A DNA stretch of 7,819 nucleotides from JBDTCS01 sp039923455 (GTDB lineage Bacteria; Bacteroidota; Ignavibacteria; Palsa-1295): positions 1 to 7,819 of the forward strand of contig JBDTCS010000335.1 in the NCBI GenBank assembly GCA_039923455.1, written 5' to 3'. Numbering within the stretch: the first letter of the stretch is position 1; every line of letters begins with the position of its first letter. The position numbers and the translations under genes were made by a program. Shown here one piece after another: positions 4,612-7,819 of the stretch. A model generated the notes under the pieces. The model made no database searches, was not told the DNA's origin, and saw nothing but the letters and a program-made list of their open reading frames with translations.

Positions 4612-6483
4612 TCAACATGGGATATGACCATTATTGGCCTCGCAATCGAGCCAAGGCATCGGTGGAGGGTCGTAAGGATTCAGGCCATTGCAACATTTAA
4701 TCCCAGAGCTTCTATCTACTGCGAGACCGCTTCCTTTGATCCACATATCAAATCCTGGCACCCATTTGTGCGTTTTTTTGTCACAATCGCAGCCCCACTC
4801 GCACTCAGCACAAGGAGGACATGGGGGAGGTGGATTAGTTGTGCAGCTCAGGGAAGTTCCCGGACAACAAGGCCAGCCATTTGGATTCGTGACTCGATCT
4901 GTCCCGCTATCAAATTCTGATTTTGGGATACCGTTTACGTATTCACACGTGTACCCGCAACGGTGGCACTGTTCGATACCGGTTGTCTTTGTAAGTTTAC
5001 AAAGATCAGTGCACGCACCATAATCTCCAACACCTGCGCATTGCGAAGTAGGTACCGTTCCTCCGCAGAGGCAACTGTCGGCATGCCTGCCATCAAAATC
5101 TGCATAGCAAGGATTAGATTTGAGCCAATTGAAGAGGAGCAAATCATATGCTAGATTGAAAATCCCAAAAAGTATTGGCAATTCTGCTATGAGTGATGCT
5201 TGCCATGTAGAGATAAGCGCAGCACAAATCAGGAGCTCGAAGGGTCTAAGATACCACGGTACCGATTTCGATTCCTCCCATAGGGTATTCCACGCTTGGG
5301 CAATAATATTTCCGATAACACACGAGCTAACCTTTAAATTTGCACCGGAAACATCCGCGAGATTTTTGGCACACCAGATTCCAATGTCGTGATCGAAGCA
5401 GCAATTACCGATATCAACACTATAGGATCCGATGCAGGGCGCCACAAATATGACATGCGTCTTATCCGAAGTAAATATTGGCAATTGATTACTCCCCAAC
5501 GGTGATGTACACTTAAGATCGTGGGGAACGCAGTAGGTACCTGCGTCAGGGGGGTGGTAGTTCGCCTCCGTGGCGCATGGATCGTACTTATCAACAACTT
5601 TGCCTGAGCGCTTAGGATTACCAAGTACGGTCGCCAGTGCTGCGAGCGCTATCAGTTCAAGTGAGGTCGACGGTGGTATGGTATTGGATTGCTTCGTGTT
5701 ATTGGAGGCAGACCATCCACTTCCTATCCAAATCAATTGGGCATCCACGAGCGTGGCATTCTCTCTTGTTGAATGTACTCTAACGCGAATATTCCGTGCG
5801 ACGTCCACCGCGGCAGTGGCCGTGTAGTGGTCTCCTGCTGGGGTTGCCGCGGTATGCGTCGTCGATTCGCCTGGTAGAGTTCGGAGAATCTTCTTCATCC
5901 AAGCGTCTTCACCAATGTTTGCGCGAAGATCACTAGCCATCGCTCTCATTTGTGCTATCGATTCTCCTGTCAATGCAGGGAAATTTGAACTCGGCAAGCC
6001 CACATTTTTTCGCAAACTAGTTTCGTTTCCGCAATCCCCGCCGCAACCGCACCCACAACTTCCGCTCCCGTCGCAGTCGCAGGGAGGTTTTAGCCCGCTC
6101 CATCCCTCTTGCATCATCCAGTCGCTCCTCTGAGGGGCTGCCCTTGTGTACTCATTATAATATTGAGGATTGATGATTGATGGCGAAGAAGCGGTGTTAT
6201 GCGGCGGAACCCCTAAGAAAAAATCATACTCAGGAATTCCTCGGTTCTGCGGTTGGGTCTTTGCACTCTTTGGGACGATCATTGCTGAACTTGGCTTCGA
6301 TCCACAACTCGAACATCCTCCCCTGATTTTCGCCGGAGCTGTTTGAGTAATGCTTGGCTCCACTACTGTTGCTGTCATTGCCATCCGCGGTTGCAGTGGG
6401 TGCTGCTCTATCATTTGTGGCGCAGTGATTGGCATAGATGCAATTTGCGCCCCTGGGAATATGCCGAAGAAGTTCGTCGCCAT
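4612..6483 (-). CDS. Large cysteine-rich protein with a possible phospholipase A2-like CCxxHD motif
   Basis: I do not recognise this 623-residue protein as a whole. It has 38 cysteines (about 6%). In order: a Pro/Ala/Gln-rich N-terminus without a signal peptide, with CSSC at 57-60; a Gly/Cys patch CDCDGSGSCGCGCGGDC (135-151); a region about 165-260 that looks partly helical, then beta-rich (AVDVARNIRVRV); the central segment 303-390; a long hydrophobic stretch (about 409-454); and a second Cys-rich region (459-623) with CHRC, a PPPPCPPC run and CEWGCDC. The central segment reads APC (348-350), then SYSVDIGNCCFDHDIGIWC (353-371), then ANLKVSSC (381-388). CCFDHD resembles the catalytic CCxxHD of phospholipase A2, making His365 the candidate catalytic residue and Asp366 the candidate calcium ligand. 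The classical calcium loop (CGxGG) and the second aspartate are not clearly present, so activity is uncertain. No Shine-Dalgarno precedes the ATG. The 205-aa gene ends 33 nt upstream, so the two are probably one operon. Confidence 0.75.
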   Translation of the reverse strand: MATNFFGIFPGAQIASMPITAPQMIEQHPLQPRMAMTATVVEPSITQTAPAKIRGGCSSCGSKPSSAMIVPKSAKTQPQNRGIPEYDFFLGVPPHNTASSPSIINPQYYNEYTRAAPQRSDWMMQEGWSGLKPPCDCDGSGSCGCGCGGDCGNETSLRKNVGLPSSNFPALTGESIAQMRAMASDLRANIGEDAWMKKILRTLPGESTTHTAATPAGDHYTATAAVDVARNIRVRVHSTRENATLVDAQLIWIGSGWSASNNTKQSNTIPPSTSLELIALAALATVLGNPKRSGKVVDKYDPCATEANYHPPDAGTYCVPHDLKCTSPLGSNQLPIFTSDKTHVIFVAPCIGSYSVDIGNCCFDHDIGIWCAKNLADVSGANLKVSSCVIGNIIAQAWNTLWEESKSVPWYLRPFELLICAALISTWQASLIAELPILFGIFNLAYDLLLFNWLKSNPCYADFDGRHADSCLCGGTVPTSQCAGVGDYGACTDLCKLTKTTGIEQCHRCGYTCEYVNGIPKSEFDSGTDRVTNPNGWPCCPGTSLSCTTNPPPPCPPCAECEWGCDCDKKTHKWVPGFDMWIKGSGLAVDRSSGIKCCNGLNPYDPPPMPWLDCEANNGHIPC

Positions 6484-6516
6484 AAGAGGATTCGAAAAGA
6501 AACCGTTAGCTAGAAA

Positions 6517-7134
6517 TCAGTTCACTATATTCCAATCCATCTCAAACATACTCCAATTCGCTGCATTATCGATCACTCGCATCGCCATGTTGACTCTGCC
6601 AGGTCCGGTAGTACAAACTGTGAGCTTGCGTTTTGTTCCTCCGAAAGTATTCGTCCAAGCGAAAACTGGAATCGTTCCATTAGCACCATTGATAAAATTG
6701 CCGCCCGTAGTGGAGTTGTCGCGTATGCTCAATTGAATGTCGGTCGAAGTAACACCTGCCGCCCAATCGAGGAAAAAGGTAGTCAGAAATCGATTTCCGG
6801 CTTTCAGAAAAATAATTTTCTGCACGGTCGGTGGGAGTTGGACATTCGACCGAACGATCCCATGGGAACTGGTCCATTGTTGAGCCAGAAAAATTCCTTC
6901 AAAGTCTGCTACTCCGGCTACGGGAAAGCATATCGGCGTTGATGTTGGCCCAACCGCCGAAAGAGTGAGCGGAGATCCGACCCATGTCGTATTATTCAAA
7001 AACGATGGGCTATTTAGAAACGTCGCTGTTTGAGGCAGCCCTGTATTATCGTCGAGTTGTACGAAAGAAACGATGCTACGAGGGTCCATTGCCTGCATCA
7101 GAGGCAGATCGTACCAGGATTGGGGATTGTTCAT
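6517..7134 (-). CDS. Hypothetical 205-aa protein, probably beta-rich, first gene of the leftward cassette
   Basis: I do not recognise this protein. It has 205 residues, no signal peptide and no clear membrane segment; the most hydrophobic stretch is KIIFLKAGNRFLTTFFLDWA (106-125). Composition is rich in Thr, Asn, Ser and Gly with few charges, and alternating patterns such as TDIQLSIRDN (131-140) and KRKLTVCTTGPGRVNMAMRVIDN (168-190) suggest beta strands, as in a jelly-roll or sandwich domain. It has two cysteines (69 and 174), in contrast to its Cys-rich neighbour. The C-terminus ends in a short aromatic motif, WSMFEMDWNIVN. The ATG has an A-rich upstream region and no Shine-Dalgarno. The stop is 33 nt before the 623-aa gene, so they are likely co-transcribed and may act together. 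A binding or scaffold role is only a guess. Confidence 0.7.
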   Translation of the reverse strand: MNNPQSWYDLPLMQAMDPRSIVSFVQLDDNTGLPQTATFLNSPSFLNNTTWVGSPLTLSAVGPTSTPICFPVAGVADFEGIFLAQQWTSSHGIVRSNVQLPPTVQKIIFLKAGNRFLTTFFLDWAAGVTSTDIQLSIRDNSTTGGNFINGANGTIPVFAWTNTFGGTKRKLTVCTTGPGRVNMAMRVIDNAANWSMFEMDWNIVN

Positions 7135-7204
7135 AGTTTTGATTGTAAAAATGCGTTGTAAACAGGGAGTTCAAAAGAGTTCGAAAAAAAGCATAGTACG
7201 CAAA

Positions 7205-7240
7205 ATCGCTTTTGACGATTTGATCGCAAATAAAAGCGAT
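7205..7240 (-). promoter_or_regulatory. Bulged stem-loop in the leader of the three-gene cassette
   Basis: ATCGCTTTT (7205-7213) pairs perfectly with AAAAGCGAT (7232-7240), and nested inside ATTTG (7218-7222) pairs with CAAAT (7227-7231). Together they form a 14-bp stem with a 4-nt bulge on one arm and a 4-nt loop, 70 nt upstream of the 205-aa start. A second ATCGC at 7223-7227 could replace the first as partner of GCGAT (7236-7240), so two mutually exclusive folds exist. Candidates are a leader RNA structure, an operator or a weak attenuator (TTTT follows on the - strand). Confidence 0.5.
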
Positions 7241-7485
7241 GCCACTGTTAAAAGATATTAACTTTACCGCTGAAATCTAGTTAGCTGTGGCGATAGCAGA
7301 TATTGTCACGAGATGGTCTGAGAGTTTGCGATGTGTATTAGACGAGTTAAGAGGCTCGCCTCATGTCACAGCGCACTTCGGCTCAAAGCTTGCAAAAAAA
7401 TCAATCAAGAATTTATGATAACAGAAAATCGATAGTTGTTCATGATATAACAAGGATTTCTCCCTCGTAACCATAATCAACTATA

Positions 7486-7516
7486 CGAAGATACACAAAA
7501 AAATAATCGAAGTCAA
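7486..7516 (-). promoter_or_regulatory. Promoter candidate for the leftward cassette
   Basis: On the - strand, TTGACT (7516-7511) is followed after exactly 17 nt by TATCTT (7493-7488), a good sigma-70-type arrangement in very T-rich DNA. The same site also reads TTG-N20-TATCTTCG, close to the Bacteroidota TTG/TAnnTTTG form with one mismatch. Transcription would start near 7480 and leave a leader of about 340 nt before the 205-aa gene. Confidence 0.45.
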
Positions 7517-7555
7517 GAGGCAAACGCAAGTATTTTAATTTTTTTTGAGACTAAG

Positions 7556-7720
7556 CTATATGTAAATAAAAAGGGGTATTATCGAGTTTGCAAATTGTGC
7601 TTGCATCAAATTAAGGGTACGTGGATTAGGTTGGCACACAAGAGAAATTGAATCAACTATGAGCATCAAAAAGTATAATGCGAGGTTCAGCAGTTGTAAA
7701 ATGTGCTTTTTCAAGTTCAT
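7556..7720 (-). CDS. Possible small hydrophobic or signal-peptide-like protein (weak)
   Basis: From the ATG at 7720 the frame encodes 54 residues starting MNLKKHILQLLNLALYFLML. This is a basic N-terminus followed by about 20 hydrophobic residues, as in a signal peptide or membrane anchor, then a short tail with one Cys (LVCQPN). The sequence before that Cys does not fit a lipobox. The frame is open up to a GTG at 7786, but the extra residues look non-coding. There is no Shine-Dalgarno, and the AT-rich DNA makes a chance hydrophobic frame likely. Its stop lies 40 nt before the cassette promoter candidate. Confidence 0.2.
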   Translation of the reverse strand: MNLKKHILQLLNLALYFLMLIVDSISLVCQPNPRTLNLMQAQFANSIIPLFIYI

Positions 7721-7819
7721 ACTAGAACTACTCAAATTATTAGCACAGAACTTGGTTGTTTTATGGTTGCCCCAAAGGTCCTGCACGACGCGAAAACAAA
7801 GTCAGTATAAGGCAACCGA

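Larger units (their letters stand above)
7241..7819. other. AT-rich region without a convincing gene
   Basis: This stretch is clearly AT-richer than the coding DNA to its left and has dense stops in most frames. It contains the promoter candidate at 7486-7516, a 7-bp inverted repeat ATAGTTG (7432-7438)/CAACTAT (7478-7484), a small GAGG/CCTC stem at 7351-7362 and one weak short reading frame. No tRNA, CRISPR repeat or transposase remnant was seen. Confidence 0.5.

Noticed and set aside
4612..6483. Type IX secretion cargo as an explanation for the 623-aa protein
   Set aside because: There is no Sec signal peptide and no recognisable C-terminal sorting domain; the C-terminus is Cys/Pro-rich and ends in Cys.
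6350..6736. Rightward open frame of 128 codons across the junction of the 623-aa and 205-aa genes
   Set aside because: It overlaps both leftward genes, which are longer and tile neatly. Its Cys/Val-rich start is the complement of the leftward N-terminus. Not fully excluded, but unsupported.
7073..7261. Rightward 62-codon frame with a basic C-terminal part
   Set aside because: It overlaps the 205-aa start and the leader hairpin, has no ribosome binding site, and its Lys/Arg richness follows from A-rich DNA.
7531..7550. T-rich tract resembling a terminator tail
   Set aside because: No GC-rich stem precedes it on either strand; it is better explained as the AT-rich spacer behind the promoter candidate.
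7765..7817. GGTTGCC...GGCAACC inverted repeat near the right edge
   Set aside because: Only 7 bp with a 39-nt loop and cut by the window edge; no terminal features of an insertion sequence are visible.

Overview
This 7.8 kb window looks like chromosomal DNA of a free-living bacterium with mid-range GC. The best guess is the Bacteroidota/Chlorobiota/Ignavibacteriota/Kapaibacteriota (FCB) group. This rests on weak clues: the E2 catalytic-domain style, mostly absent or weak Shine-Dalgarno sequences, one exact match to the Bacteroidota-type -7 element TAnnTTTG, and a secreted protein whose predicted mature form starts with Gln. Treat the placement as low confidence. No phage, IS, tRNA, rRNA or CRISPR feature was seen.

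Left half (41-3885, + strand): four recognisable housekeeping genes. They are an alkyltransferase-like (ATL) DNA-damage-binding protein whose acceptor cysteine is replaced by alanine; a two-lipoyl-domain 2-oxoacid dehydrogenase E2 acyltransferase; a MtnX-like HAD-IB phosphatase; and the peptidoglycan-editing/laccase-domain protein PgeF. The last three are closely spaced and probably co-transcribed. The run ends in a 9-bp hairpin (3895-3915) that can serve both this operon and the convergent genes on the other strand.

Right half (4001-7134, - strand): three genes I cannot assign to a named family, read in the order 205 aa, 623 aa, 165 aa. The 623-aa protein is the most unusual object here. It has 38 cysteines, a Gly/Cys-rich patch, a central CCxxHD motif like the catalytic motif of phospholipase A2, a long hydrophobic stretch, and a disulfide- or metal-type Cys-rich C-terminal half, yet no signal peptide. 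The 205-aa protein just upstream also lacks a signal peptide. The 165-aa protein downstream has a clear signal peptide and several hydrophobic segments. The three may form a surface, export or effector module, but that is inference from gene order.

Right end (7135-7819): a visibly AT-rich stretch without a convincing gene. It holds a good sigma-70-like promoter candidate facing the three-gene cassette (TTGACT-N17-TATCTT), a leader of about 340 nt containing a strong bulged 14-bp stem-loop with alternative pairings, and one weak 54-codon reading frame encoding a hydrophobic peptide.
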